Source: Incurvaria masculella (Eukaryota > Arthropoda > Insecta > Lepidoptera > Incurvariidae). From it: DNA of 64,000 nt. A model generated the notes under the pieces. The model was not told the origin of the DNA. It saw only the letters and a list, made by a program, of their open reading frames with translations, and did not search any database. How positions within the stretch are numbered: the stretch's first letter is position 1; each line of letters begins with the position of its first letter. Shown here one piece after another: positions 1 to 44,502 of this stretch. The DNA is taken from assembly GCA_946894095.1 (NCBI GenBank), contig OX335651.1, positions 11,926,501-11,990,500 of the forward strand, given 5' to 3'. Position numbers and translations under genes: made by a program.

Positions 1-107
1 GCGCTCGCGCAGCGGTGGTTGAGGCTTCTGCTTTGTCTGTGTGTCTGTTTGCGGAGCGTCACGGCGCGGAGCGGCGGCGGCTTGCATGTAGTAGTGGAAT
101 CCGAACA
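1..107 (-). mobile_element. 3' LTR of BEL/Pao element (partial, runs off window)
   Basis: These 107 bases reappear, identical by eye, at 5910-6016. Read on the minus strand, the repeat begins TGTTCGG at position 107, so this is the start of the element's 3' LTR. The rest of it, and the outer target duplication, lie left of the window. Visible identity between the two LTR copies indicates a recent insertion. Confidence 0.88.
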
Positions 108-118
108 TGCCCCCCGGC
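108..118 (-). other. polypurine tract (plus-strand primer) of the BEL/Pao element
   Basis: On the minus strand the run GCCGGGGGGCA lies directly before the TGTT that opens the 3' LTR, downstream of the gag-pol stop. This is where reverse transcription primes plus-strand DNA in LTR retrotransposons. Its position is seen in the sequence; its use as a primer is inferred from the family. Confidence 0.7.
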
Positions 119-135
119 GTTGAAAGCTTGGTCTT

Positions 136-3100
136 TCAACAAACACCAGGTGCTGGATCTGGTAGAGGAGGGGCTGCTTCATCCTGAAGCGGCAACGGGC
201 AGATTCTTGAAAATGCACGTCGAAGTAGTCCTTTCGATGTTCTGACGTCTGCCACTCGAGAGATTCCATCCTGGCCAGGGTGAATCTTTACCACTCGACC
301 CAACGTCCACTTCATTGGAGGAACTGCGTCTTCCTTTACGACCACCATGGTTCCCTCTGCTAGACTGTCTTGACTGGTCCTCCATTTGATGCGCTGCTGG
401 AGCTCCGAGACATACTCTTTGTGCCATCGCTGCCAAAGATGTTGACGCAATTGTTCGATCCTTTCATGTCGAGCGAGCCGTGATGTGTTGACTTCTTCGA
501 AGTTCGGACTAGGCACCGTGGTCAAAGGTCGTCCGATTAAAAAATGACCGGGTGTAAGAGGAAGAAGGTCATCAGGATCAGAGGAGAGCGGGGACAGTGG
601 ACGGGAGTTCAAGATTGCTTCGATCTGTACAAGAGTAGTGTATAACTCCTCGAATGTTAAATTGCTATTTTTTAAAACTCTCTGCAAATGAAATTTAGTG
701 GATTTTACCCCAGCTTCCCATAATCCTCCAAAATGTGGAGCATACGGTGGGGAAAAATGAAAATGTATACCTTCGTTAATCATTCCCGCAGACAACGAGT
801 TGCAATTAGTCTTTAAGAATTTTCTTAATTCATTTTTCGCTCCGACGAAAGCGGTACCATTATCTGAGAAGATTTCATTGGGTTTGCCCCTACGAGCTAT
901 GAAGCGTCGCAGAGCTGAAAAGAACCCTACCGTTGATAAATCACTTACAAGTTCCAGATGGATCGACTTTGTGGTAAAACAAACAAAAACTGCAATGTAT
1001 ACCTTAACGAGTTTGCAGCCACGCCCTTTCCGGTCTGCAGACATAATGGGACCTGCATAATCTACTCCTGTGACCTGAAAGGGAAATCCTGGTTGGAGGC
1101 GCTGCCTTGGCAATTGACCCATTATTGGTGTTAAGGTGTTACCTCTCATTCGGCAGCATACTACGCACTTATAGTAGCATGACCGTGCTAAATTTCGACC
1201 TCCGATGGGCCAGAATTCTTGTCGAACTGATGCTAGCAGCAGCTGAGGGCCTGCGTGCATTAGGCGTAAGTGTTCATCATAGAAAATTAGTTTCGATATG
1301 TAGTGGGTGGACTGTATTAAAATAGGATGTTTTTTGTTATAATCATAATCAGAGTTCGCAAGTCTGCCATCAACTCGAAGCAGACCGTCATCGTGGACAA
1401 ATGGATTTAATTTTAATAAAGGGTTCTTGGATGGCAACGGTTTGCCCTGAGTGAGGCATTTGTATTCTTCGGAAAAACACTGCATTTGTGCCCATTTCAG
1501 CACGACTATGAATGCAGCTTGGATCTCCTCTGCGGTAAGATATCCAGATCTCTTATTACTCGGATTTCTGCAATTGTATACGAATCTCATCATATATGCT
1601 GCACTACGCTTCAATTTGTTAAGTTTGGAAAATCGTGTGTAATTGATATACTCATACTTGTTAGATAACTTTGCTGTTGATGTCAAGGCCGCTTCGGGTC
1701 TTAACTCAGGCAGAGACTCTGTTACTGTCGGTCCAAGATTCGGCGGCCAGCAAGATTCGTCGTTTTGTAAGTATTTAGGACCTGACCACCAAACATCATT
1801 GCTTCCGATCGAATTGGCGTCAGTACCGCGGGACACATAATCAGCGGGATTATCCTTGGTTGGTACATGCCTCCACAAGCAGTTACCGGTTATCTCTAGA
1901 ATATCTGAAACACGGTTACGAACAAATGGTTTCAATTTGCTAGGTAGCATGCGTAGCCAACCAAGAACAATAGTTGAATCTGTCCAGAATGTGCAGCTGT
2001 CAACTTTGAGCCGCAGGGAATTCAATACTTTGTCGTATAACTTTGCTCCTACATAGGCTCCACAAAGCTCCAATCTCGGGATCGTGGTGGGTTTAATAGG
2101 AGCCACTCGGCTTTTAGAGAAGAGTAGACGGGTAAGTATTACACCGTTATTGTTTTCCGTACGAACATACATGCATGCACCGTAAGCATTCTGGGAAGCG
2201 TCCGTGAAAACGTGTAATTCTATTTTAATTGATGAATTACACAGAACCCATCTTGGTATCCTCAAGTTATTCAGATCTGGTAAATGTTTAACGAATTTGG
2301 CCCATGATTCACTAATATCTGATGGGACTGGTTCATCCCACGACAATTTGTGCAGCCATAACTTCTGTAGCAATATTTTTGACTCTATTACACAAGGTGA
2401 TAGAAGTCCCAATGGATCAAATATCTGTGCAATGGCGGAAAGGATTGACCGTTTGCTGACATTATCACTCTTCGAAATATTGATGGCGAAAAACAATGCA
2501 TCAGCCTGGCTATGCCATCCGAGGCCTAGAGTTTTCGATTCGTCATGATCTCCTAAGTTTAGGCTTTCGGGCGGTTGAACAGACTCAGGGTTCTTTGAAA
2601 CTTGTTGCTCATTTGACCGCCATTTTCGAAGGTGCATGCCAGCGGAAGCAAGCAATTTCGTTACTTCTGTCCGAATATGTACTGCTGTTTCCACATTATC
2701 AGCTCCGGACAGTAAATCGTCAACATAAAAGTCGTGCATGACTATCTTAGAAATCTCTTGGTCTTCGCATTCGAGGGCAAGTTGTTTTAAGGTCCGGACG
2801 GCTAGAAAAGGCGCACTTGCAGTTCCGTATGTTACGGTGTTCATCTCATATGACTTCAACTCTTCGTTGGGATCTTCTCTCCACAGTATTGTCTGCAAGT
2901 GTCTATCCTTTTCATTGACTACTACCTGCCTGTACATTTTCTCGATGTCTGCTGAGATTACAATTTTATGAGTCCGGAATCTCAGAATGATCGAGGAAAG
3001 ATCATCTTGAATCGTGGGTCCCACCATCTGAATGGCATTTGAGGATAAACCAGAACTGGTAGGGCAACTTGCATTAAAAACGACTCTTAATTTGGTTGTT

Positions 3101-5313
3101 ATACTGTTCTCACGCAAAACACCGTGATGCGGCATATAGTAGACCGGCATACTTGTCATACTTTGTTTACTCTTTTCAGACATGTGACCAAGAACCTTGT
3201 ATTCGGTCATAAAATTTACATAGTTGACCTTGAGTGCAGGCTGTCGTTGCAATCTGCGTTCCAATGATAAAAAACACTGTTTTGCTCGCTCGAACGAGTT
3301 TCCCAGTCCTTGTTCCGACTGTTTTAATGGAATCCGTACACAAAATCTACCATTTTCGAGTCGAGTAGTATTTTTCATAAAATGTTCTTCGCAGGAGGTC
3401 TCCTCTTGAGAATATGATGTAGCTGTTGATACCTCCTCCAATTCCCAAAACTTTGTCAGTTGCTTTTGTATAGCATTTTCGATGGCAAGATTACATGTCA
3501 CCTTACCATGTGACTCCTGTTTAAAACCTGAAACTAGCCAGCCTAGTTTGGTTTCCTGCATTGTGGGTTTGTTTCGCCCCAGGCTTATCCGCCCACTACC
3601 CAGTAAGCACCAGAACACATCAGCGCCAATTAAAATATCGATGGGACCCGGTACATAAAATGTAGGATCAGCTAATAAAACATTGCTAGGGATGTTTAAT
3701 TCCGTTATGTCCAGTCGAGTAGTGGGAATATCTTGAGTGATGTTCGCAATGACAAAACAATCGATTTCAATGTTAAAAGTATCATGAATGGACGAAAGTT
3801 TCAATTTGCATTTTTCATCGATTGGTGCGACAGAATTATTTATACCAGACACTTGACTGTCGACCGGAGTGGTAGGCAACCCTAAATGTTTACAGAAATG
3901 TTTAGTAATAAAACAAGAAGTGCTGCCGCAGTCTAGGACAGCGCGGGCGGTCATTATTTTATTATTATTATTTCGAAGTTTTACCAGAGCTGTCGACATC
4001 AATACTTGACCTGGTGTTGAACGAGCCGAGAGGGTAACACTTCCACTGCTGATAGTGTTCTCTTCATTTACCTGCTCTCGCTCTCGATCCACATGTAGAA
4101 GCGAATTATGCTTCCTTTTACATACCTTGCAACTCGAGCGTTTGCACTGTTTTGAGTAATGACCTTGACGTAAACAATTAAAGCACACTTTGTAACCTGA
4201 CACCTCGTCTGCTCGTTCTTTATTCGTCAATTTCAAAAACATGGAGCAATTGAACAAAGCATGGTCACCCTTGCACTTGGGACACACGCTGGCAATGAAT
4301 GTCGATGATGAGGTTGACTTCGAGGTCGACGGAGCGCCTACTGACACCAAACCTTTGATCTTAGAGCTCTTACCTGATTGACAGCTCACTTCCAGGGTCT
4401 CCAGTAGGTCCGCCCTATTTCGCAAAAAAGTCATCAGAGTGTCTAAAGTAAGGACTTTATGAGATGATTTGTGCTCTTCCCACTCTCGACTGGTTTTAAC
4501 GTCTAACTTGTTTGCCACCATGTATATGAGTAGGGTGTCCCAGTGTTTGGTGGGCTCCTTTAAGGTCTCGAGTGCCCTTAGGTTTTTCGAGACCTGATCA
4601 ATCAATTTTCGAATCACACTCGACGATTCCTTGGGTATCAGATCGAGATTAAAAAGCGCAGAAACATGATTATGAATAAGCAGTCGTTTATTGTTGTACC
4701 TATCGCATAATAGTCCCCAGGCGACAATATAATTTGCAGAAGAAAACTCAAGGGAATTTATTACCAAGGCAGCACTTCCCTCCAAAGACGCGCGTAAATA
4801 ATGAAATTTACTTATGTTATTTATGTTTTCATTGGAGTGGATCAAACTCGAAAATGTATCGTGAAATTCCAGCCACATATCATAGGTACCATTAAACTTC
4901 GGTATTCGAATGGTCGGTAATTTAACATGCATGTTACCTGGATTGTTGTTCACCACCGAGTCGACCCGTCGGGGTTTCGATGCGGCTTCGGAGCTGCTAA
5001 CCGAGCCCGATTTGCGCGGACAGGCTTGGCCATATATTATCTGTGCTTTGGAAATAATACTAAAATACTGCGCCTGAAAATCAGCCCTTTCACCTAGTTG
5101 GGCAGCGTAATCCTTTTCTTCTGACAAACATTCTATTTCCATTTGTATTTCGTCATATTGAGAAAATAAAAGTTCAATTTTAGAGATTCTAAGTTGCAAC
5201 TCGTTTGCCTGTTCATGTGTCAGTGTAGTACTCAAAGTGTTTACGTAATTATTAAATAATGTCAGTTGACCTTTATATGAGCCGCGTTTCTTAATAAGAT
5301 CTTTCAACGCCAT
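136..5313 (-). CDS. BEL/Pao LTR retrotransposon Gag-Pol polyprotein, uninterrupted
   Basis: A single 1725-residue frame from an ATG, with no stop or frameshift. Domains in order, with approximate residues: an N-terminal coiled region and Pao-type Gag; CCHC-like knuckles CPKC...C (about 342-354) and CFNCLRQGHYSKQC (about 376-389); an aspartic protease with LDCGS (about 460); reverse transcriptase with the Pao-style YVDD box (about 862); RNase H with FTDAS (about 1034) and TDSTIVLGW (about 1115); integrase with an HHCC zinc region (about 1345-1380) and DDE residues in DYAGP (about 1418), SDNGTAF (about 1481) and GGLWEAG (about 1529). There is no env. It would make the capsid and the enzymes that copy and insert the element. 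The protease motif is Asp-Cys-Gly, where Asp-Ser/Thr-Gly is usual. All required domains are present, so the copy may be autonomous. Confidence 0.95.
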   Translation of the reverse strand: MALKDLIKKRGSYKGQLTLFNNYVNTLSTTLTHEQANELQLRISKIELLFSQYDEIQMEIECLSEEKDYAAQLGERADFQAQYFSIISKAQIIYGQACPRKSGSVSSSEAASKPRRVDSVVNNNPGNMHVKLPTIRIPKFNGTYDMWLEFHDTFSSLIHSNENINNISKFHYLRASLEGSAALVINSLEFSSANYIVAWGLLCDRYNNKRLLIHNHVSALFNLDLIPKESSSVIRKLIDQVSKNLRALETLKEPTKHWDTLLIYMVANKLDVKTSREWEEHKSSHKVLTLDTLMTFLRNRADLLETLEVSCQSGKSSKIKGLVSVGAPSTSKSTSSSTFIASVCPKCKGDHALFNCSMFLKLTNKERADEVSGYKVCFNCLRQGHYSKQCKRSSCKVCKRKHNSLLHVDREREQVNEENTISSGSVTLSARSTPGQVLMSTALVKLRNNNNKIMTARAVLDCGSTSCFITKHFCKHLGLPTTPVDSQVSGINNSVAPIDEKCKLKLSSIHDTFNIEIDCFVIANITQDIPTTRLDITELNIPSNVLLADPTFYVPGPIDILIGADVFWCLLGSGRISLGRNKPTMQETKLGWLVSGFKQESHGKVTCNLAIENAIQKQLTKFWELEEVSTATSYSQEETSCEEHFMKNTTRLENGRFCVRIPLKQSEQGLGNSFERAKQCFLSLERRLQRQPALKVNYVNFMTEYKVLGHMSEKSKQSMTSMPVYYMPHHGVLRENSITTKLRVVFNASCPTSSGLSSNAIQMVGPTIQDDLSSIILRFRTHKIVISADIEKMYRQVVVNEKDRHLQTILWREDPNEELKSYEMNTVTYGTASAPFLAVRTLKQLALECEDQEISKIVMHDFYVDDLLSGADNVETAVHIRTEVTKLLASAGMHLRKWRSNEQQVSKNPESVQPPESLNLGDHDESKTLGLGWHSQADALFFAINISKSDNVSKRSILSAIAQIFDPLGLLSPCVIESKILLQKLWLHKLSWDEPVPSDISESWAKFVKHLPDLNNLRIPRWVLCNSSIKIELHVFTDASQNAYGACMYVRTENNNGVILTRLLFSKSRVAPIKPTTIPRLELCGAYVGAKLYDKVLNSLRLKVDSCTFWTDSTIVLGWLRMLPSKLKPFVRNRVSDILEITGNCLWRHVPTKDNPADYVSRGTDANSIGSNDVWWSGPKYLQNDESCWPPNLGPTVTESLPELRPEAALTSTAKLSNKYEYINYTRFSKLNKLKRSAAYMMRFVYNCRNPSNKRSGYLTAEEIQAAFIVVLKWAQMQCFSEEYKCLTQGKPLPSKNPLLKLNPFVHDDGLLRVDGRLANSDYDYNKKHPILIQSTHYISKLIFYDEHLRLMHAGPQLLLASVRQEFWPIGGRNLARSCYYKCVVCCRMRGNTLTPIMGQLPRQRLQPGFPFQVTGVDYAGPIMSADRKGRGCKLVKVYIAVFVCFTTKSIHLELVSDLSTVGFFSALRRFIARRGKPNEIFSDNGTAFVGAKNELRKFLKTNCNSLSAGMINEGIHFHFSPPYAPHFGGLWEAGVKSTKFHLQRVLKNSNLTFEELYTTLVQIEAILNSRPLSPLSSDPDDLLPLTPGHFLIGRPLTTVPSPNFEEVNTSRLARHERIEQLRQHLWQRWHKEYVSELQQRIKWRTSQDSLAEGTMVVVKEDAVPPMKWTLGRVVKIHPGQDGISRVADVRTSKGLLRRAFSRICPLPLQDEAAPPLPDPAPGVC

Positions 5314-5853
5314 AATGTTGAGTTATAATCTTAGCCCCACAAAATACAAATAACTAATGTAAGGCAAGCGATATTTCATTCGAGTTTCAGTTGTTTTAAA
5401 CTGTGGTTACTTCTCGCCGTTGGCGGAGGCGTAGGCAAGATAAGAAACCGGTTCCTGAAGAGACCGCTTGCTTACGCGGAGCCGACACGCGCGCCGCGCC
5501 GTGCCTGTGCACTGAAACGAGCGATACGTTTTAACAAAAACGAATATGAAACTGAAACTAAAATTATTTGCGTGTTTGAATGATATAATCTGAATTAAAC
5601 ACTACTCAAGTACAGATAGAAAAATGTTGAAGGGAATAAGGAGTTTTGAAATAAAGGAACGGACTCACAATGACACAAGTGTTTTGTCCTGACTCCTGTG
5701 GCTCCAGATATTCCCTTGGTATGTGCTTTTGGCGTCCTCTCTGCTGCCGCTGGCGATCTAGATGGAATGGACGGCTTGCGCCGCTTCCTTCTTCGCTGAC
5801 GTCTTTCTTGATTGCTGGTTGACTATGTAGATGATATCCGTCTCGAAGGCCAA
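5314..5853 (-). other. 5' leader of the BEL/Pao element with candidate primer-binding site
   Basis: An untranslated leader between the 5' LTR and the gag-pol ATG. Directly after the LTR end (…AAACA) the minus strand reads T then TGGCCTTCGAGACGG (about 5838-5852). It starts with TGG, as expected for a sequence complementary to a tRNA 3' CCA end. I could not name the tRNA. A second TGG-starting stretch (minus strand near 5703) is a weaker alternative because no CA-ended LTR precedes it. Confidence 0.5.
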
Positions 5854-6016
5854 TGTTTTAAATTGTATTTATTTGATAGTGATATTGTACATAGAACAAA
5901 AAAGGACGTGCGCTCGCGCAGCGGTGGTTGAGGCTTCTGCTTTGTCTGTGTGTCTGTTTGCGGAGCGTCACGGCGCGGAGCGGCGGCGGCTTGCATGTAG
6001 TAGTGGAATCCGAACA
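5854..6016 (-). mobile_element. 5' LTR of BEL/Pao element
   Basis: Read on the minus strand it starts TGTTCGG at 6016 and ends AAACA near 5854, giving TGTT…AACA inverted ends and a length of about 163 bp. Its first 107 bp match the partial 3' LTR at 1-107. A polyadenylation signal AATAAA (minus strand, about 5869-5874) lies about 20 bases before the inferred end. The outer flank starts GTCCG at 6017, the expected 5-bp target duplication, which cannot be checked because the other flank is outside the window. The inner boundary is inferred. Confidence 0.75.
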
Positions 6017-7675
6017 GTCCGTGAAGTTAAGTCGATCGTAAAATTCTCTTTCTCAAAGGCTGTCGGAACCAAAAGTATAAGCCAAGACAGTCTGTCTCCG
6101 CTTATAGATATACTAACTATTATTATATTTTATTAATAACAATTCCTTCTCTAGTGTCTCTTTTCCAAGTGACTGGAAAACAGCTTATGATATACCTCTC
6201 TCTTTGTACGCTTTTAGTTGTTTGATAGGAGTTGAGCACATCCTTGGCCTTCCTTTTATCGATCACTCGCTTTTCACTGGCCGATGGATATCTGAGCCTG
6301 GAGCCTTGAGTCGGTTACGTAAAGGTGGAATGTTCTGCCGCGTGGAGTTGGCGACGAGCAATTTATACTGTAGTCGCGGTTACGAAGAGGTTATGGTTCG
6401 ACCGTTTTTTTAACCTTAACAAAGGTTATTCTTGCTTACAAATCGAACAGGTACACATTTATTTGAGATTCAGATTTTTTTTAATCCACATAGAAAATCC
6501 TAATATAAATATAATAAGGGTTCCTTGTTGACTACGGAACCCTAAAAAGCCGGAACTCATTGTAAGTTTAAAATATAACTATATTTATTATCCTGTGATT
6601 TCCTTGAATTTTAAACATAAGTTCATATTATTCCGCTAAGTTTAATAAAATGTATAGTTCTCTTGAATAAGAAAGAAAAGGAAAGAAATCGGCAATTCGA
6701 CATTTACTTTTAGACCTTGAAGTTAACATTATTTATTTAAGATAAGTAAAACCGTTCATTTGAGATAATCTTCAGATATGTAGGGAAAAAAATAGTAGTA
6801 TGTTTAAGTGAATTCTAAGATTATGACGTAAGATGTACTAAACATTCTTAAAAATCTGTGCCACTGTTTATTTTTTAATGCATATAGTAATACCAAACTC
6901 TAAATTAATATAATCTAAAATCTTAAAATATAATCTAAACACGCGCAAACGTTGAAGGCTATCCAAATGCTTTTAATTTATGCGCACTTAATTGAACTTA
7001 ATTACTTTTTTAATTTTATTTGAGACATTACACACCAAAATCTACATTGAAGCATTGTAATCAAATTTCGAGAAAGAAACCGAAACATTTTCGGCGGGAC
7101 AAAAGAGATGAACGCATGCGTCCCCCACGATTGCATACATCTCTACAATCTCTCCAAGACATTCTGCTAAGAGAATATGTGAAACGAATCAAATTGTGTA
7201 AATCCTATTCCACCACAAAATAAAATATGTGATTATCTAGTTTTTCAGTTCTCTCAAGTTCAAACTAAAATGAAGTGACCGATAGCATTTATAGATTTTG
7301 AGAAATCCTGTTATAAGGACATCTATTTTAAAAAGTACATAACAAGGCAAGATTCAATTGAAAATCCTAACTATCGTGGTTAGCCATCTTAAGTTTTGCG
7401 GCCTACTCGTAACCAAGTACCAAAAAAATAGAAGATTTGCATCAATACATTGTAATGGAGGTTAACACTTTACAATGTATAAACTAAATAAAACAATTAA
7501 CACTATTGCAATAATGAGAGGAGTTACTGTAGGAGAAATATTATTTGCATATTATTTCGCATCTCGCGTCGGTAGGTTTTAAGGTTACCGATCTGTGAAA
7601 TTACGGTTTCTCGCTACGCCAGCGAGCACACTTAATTGTAAGCGAATAAATGATCATTATTGCTAATTGAAACAA
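6017..7675. other. AT-rich spacer, no gene seen
   Basis: Flanking DNA between the retrotransposon and the ace2 promoter region. Only short frames are present and none resembles a known protein. I see no convincing repeat or RNA gene. Confidence 0.6.
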
Positions 7676-7679
7676 ACAG

Positions 7680-7965
7680 CCGCTCGGGGCGGGTTGGCTC
7701 GTAGTATTGCGTGGGCGTGTAGTAAGAGGTAGGTGCGCAGCGGGACGGCGCGGGGGTGGGGGGCGCGGCGCAGCACCGGACGAGCTGGCTGCTCGAGCGC
7801 TCAGCTGACGGGTGCAAGGAATCTCGCCGCTCGTTCAAGGTCAGGCCGCACTCGTGTTATATTTCCTGCATCGATTTATCGACCGGCGCCGCCCGCCCAC
7901 CGCCCGCCGCGCACACCCGCGCGCCCCACCACCGCCGCCGCCGCCTCCTAGCGCCAGAGCGAGGA
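7680..7965 (+). promoter_or_regulatory. GC/CpG-rich patch, probable ace2 promoter and 5' UTR exon
   Basis: A sharp GC-rich block (runs of GCCGCC and CGCGC) in otherwise AT-rich DNA, 270-550 bp before the ace2 ATG. A strong 3' splice site (T-rich tract then TTTCAG, ending 8106) lies between this block and the ATG, which implies an upstream non-coding exon. One candidate donor is GAG|GTAGGT at 7728/7729. The short frames here look like GC-rich noise. No transcription start can be fixed by eye. Confidence 0.45.
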
Positions 7966-8106
7966 AAACTTTTGTATCAACTGCGGGTCGGGGGTGTGAT
8001 GAGTTTGGAAGTTCCCGAATCCCTGATTAATAAAATTAATTAAGTCGTACTCGTAGGACGGCTGAAAGGTTTTGTTTGATTTCTAATCGCTATGTTTTTG
8101 TTTCAG

Positions 8107-41700
<33,594 letters not shown>

Positions 41701-41708
41701 AGTACTGG

Positions 41709-41828
41709 CTCGTGCACCTAATTTGCTACTTATAGCGGAGCATTGAAGCATCGACCGAATAGTGTGGTTCACACAAGCCTCTCTTGGGAACATCTGAGCC
41801 CTCTGGATGCCATTCCGGTGGAGCAAGC
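41709..41828 (+). pseudogene. decayed copy of ace2 exon 6, 126 bp downstream
   Basis: AGTGTGGTTCACACAAGCC at 41761 aligns with exon 6's AGTGTGGCTGGAACAAGTC at 41635. It continues CTCTTGGGAACATCTGAGCC and CTCTGGATGCC against GCCTTGGGTGCTTCTCACTA and CTCTGGCTGCA, roughly two thirds identical over about 50 bases. The frame is not kept. Confidence 0.65.
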
Positions 41829-41871
41829 TTTCACCAGGCTCGGCCCCCTTGGGTCTTATTCAGATATATTG

Positions 41872-42020
41872 AAAGGTATCATAGCATCCTTTGAGTAGTA
41901 CTTGCTACTCACCCAAACATTTGATTGAACGATCGTGCATCCGGTTGGTGATGAATCTGGCGAGATCCGGTCTTGGGTACCACTTACTATCTTGACTTCT
42001 ACTGCATATTTGTCGAAGAA
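41872..42020 (+). pseudogene. weaker second decayed copy of ace2 exon 6
   Basis: GGTATCATAGCATCCTTTGAG (41875-41895) resembles exon 6's GCGCTATCACACGCCCTTTGAG, and GTCTTGGGTACCACTTACTA with ACTTCTACTGCA (41970-42005) resembles TGCCTTGGGTGCTTCTCACTA…GGCTGCA. An unrelated stretch separates the two parts. Confidence 0.4.
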
Positions 42021-43837
42021 ATCACTTGGCCGCTAGGTCACCTCCTCTCAGCACCGCTACTAATCTTAAAGCAACTCTGAATGTGTGAGATTCACTCAAT
42101 ATATAATACGAAAATATTAATGCTCCATTACGTCCACTGGCATTCTAGTCTAGAGGAATCTACGTCATAATCAGGTGCGTCACCGACCTAAACCTACATA
42201 GCTAATGTTGAATCAATGGATTTGATATTTAACATCCAGACGGGCAGTCTGTGAAGCAATGGACAAAACGACTCAGTTACTCTAGGTAGATAAAATAACA
42301 ATGTTCGAAATATAGGCGCACACTTTAAAATGTTTAAAATCAGTGCGGCTTGGTCGTCCTCGAAAGAAATGCGTCAGATGTGGTCAGTTTGGACTGTAGA
42401 ACGTTTGAATGTACCTAGTTTACATGTTACTGCGAATATGAAGATAATAATCGTAAAGCTGTAGTTGCAATTCGTCAATCATGCTTACGTTGCTCGTTCG
42501 TATTAAAGGCTAAACAATTAGTTTGAAATTTTCTATAATTTTTAAGATACAATGTGAAGCATACATTTTGTCTCGCACTCAATATAGAAAATTATATGTA
42601 GCTAAAAGTATTGAGGTGTATGCGATTAGATATTTCATTTGTCGTATAGCTTTCTTTATAGCAAAATATTTATTTAATGTTTGATGTTGTCAAAATTATA
42701 GATGTAAAGCGTTTAGTTTAGTATTAGGTAAGTAATAAGAGTTTCACGATAAACAATATTTCATTGAACGTAAGAAGTAGATTTGGCTTTCATTGTTTGT
42801 ACCATAGAACGTCTTACAATGCAATGTATACCCATTGAAACATATCATTTTCGTGCCTCTGCATTATATGTACAAGTAGTACTTTTCGAGATATATGTAC
42901 CTAAATCAAATAAGTATTTTTGTAATTATGTGAAACTTCTTAGGTATAGATCCGCTCATTCGAAAAGTTGCTAATATATATATTCTTGAAGTTTTTTTCG
43001 ATTACACATAGTTTGAACATAAAATTGTAATGAAGAAATATTGCAATGAAGATTTAAATTAGTCGAGTAGGAGCAAACATATAAGTTTATTTTTATCTGC
43101 ACTGAAAAAAGAATTGAATAAATCGTTATAATTCATAAATAAAAATAAAAATACAATAAATGCATCGCATTTTACAGAAAACCCACACAGCTCAGTACTG
43201 ATGCTTGCAAAATGTTTAAGAATAAGTACATAATGTAATCTGTGTGTATCCGGCGAGAATCGGACGGAGACTTCCTATAACAGAAAATAATAATACAAAT
43301 TGCATTTTGGCAAATCATGCAAGATCACAGGAACTCGTCTTATATTTAAATAAAATTTTCGTCAATAACTCGTAACAGTGTTTTAAATCAACAGTGCAGA
43401 TAAAAACATATCATGAAATCTCTTAGTTTTCAGAAAACGACTACGAAATAAGATATAATTTCATTTTAAAATCACGGATTGTGTTTGTTTAGAACACTTC
43501 TTTTTTTTCATCTATTTAAAATGACAAAATTGTAGCTTAAAGATGCTTTAAGAGAAAAATATCTTATGAAAATACATACATATCAAATTTATATACATTT
43601 TATATATACTAGCACATAGTGAGTTGTCTATCTATACACTTGGTCTCGTACATAACGTAATATTGTAACAAAATATTATTGTAAGAATAGTAACGTCAAA
43701 ATAAGGTAGATATAATATAATTATGTTTGCTGCGATAGGTCAAACCTTAATGGGCAAACCTGCCTAAACACGGCTTTAGAGTTAATACATATCCTGACCT
43801 TATGACATTTTTTCGTTCTTTCGTTATTCGACACCCA

Positions 43838-44502
43838 ACTCCTTATGGCTAGGGAAAAACATCCGATTTCCTAATCAGATTTCAGTATCAGTAATCATAA
43901 TTTGACCCTTCATACAAAATCTAGCGCTCCGGTCACATTCTTTATTTAATTCACAGATGGGTGAGGTCACTCACCCATCTTTCCGCATCCGGAACGAATG
44001 CTAGCCCCGGCGTATAGAAATCAAAATCTGAAAAGAAAAAAACTTTCCAAATGCAGCTATTAACATTTTCTATCATCCTTCACGTCCGGAGGATAACGGA
44101 TGGTATGAGTTATTCTGTGCCACAGGGAGATCGTTTGGCGTCATGCGGGTATCCACCAGCATAACTAGGTAACCGTTGAAATCATCATATATTATGTTAC
44201 GCGCGTGAAACGGGAATTGCCAGGGTGGGCTCGTAATTATGCTCTTTTCACACAAAACTGGCTCTCTAATAGTCTTCTGGTGCTTAGTGGTGAACCCAAT
44301 AACGGCGACGTTTTTTTTTCCTCTCATTGAGATAGCAATCTATGCTGATGGAAAAACCGATAGAGGTCTGCACCTGACATACGCGCCTTCACGACTGACT
44401 CGCAAAATTCCGAACGGGAAAAATTTAACGTGTGTTCCGATTTCAATGTTCTGATTCGGAAATCTGATCAGGAAATCGGAGGTATGTCTGTAGCCTTATA
44501 GT
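43838..44502. mobile_element. element with ~55-bp terminal inverted repeats and one small ORF
   Basis: The left end ACTCCTTATGGCTAGGG…CCGATTTCCTAATCAG is mirrored at the right by CTGATCAGGAAATCGG…GTAGCCTTATAGT. Inside are an 11-bp-arm hairpin (AGATGGGTGAG … CTCACCCATCT, 43955-43980) and an 84-codon minus-strand frame. Only one copy is in the window, so its family cannot be placed. Confidence 0.5.
44073..44327 (-). CDS. hypothetical 84-residue ORF inside the inverted-repeat element
   Basis: An ATG frame with an in-frame TAG upstream. The composition looks protein-like (MRGKKNVAVIGFTTKHQK … YDDFNGYLVMLVDTRMTP … YHPLSSGREG), with no signal peptide or membrane segment. I do not recognise a family. 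Its place inside a terminal-inverted-repeat element suggests an element remnant or chance rather than a host gene. Confidence 0.2.
   Translation of the reverse strand: MRGKKNVAVIGFTTKHQKTIREPVLCEKSIITSPPWQFPFHARNIIYDDFNGYLVMLVDTRMTPNDLPVAQNNSYHPLSSGREG

Larger units (their letters stand above)
41701..43160 (+). other. probable ace2 3' UTR with polyadenylation signals
   Basis: AT-rich DNA after the stop. The first canonical AATAAA I see is at 43117-43122, with more at about 43144 and 43155. The first 320 bp include two decayed copies of exon 6. No other gene was seen. The transcript end is inferred. Confidence 0.4.
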
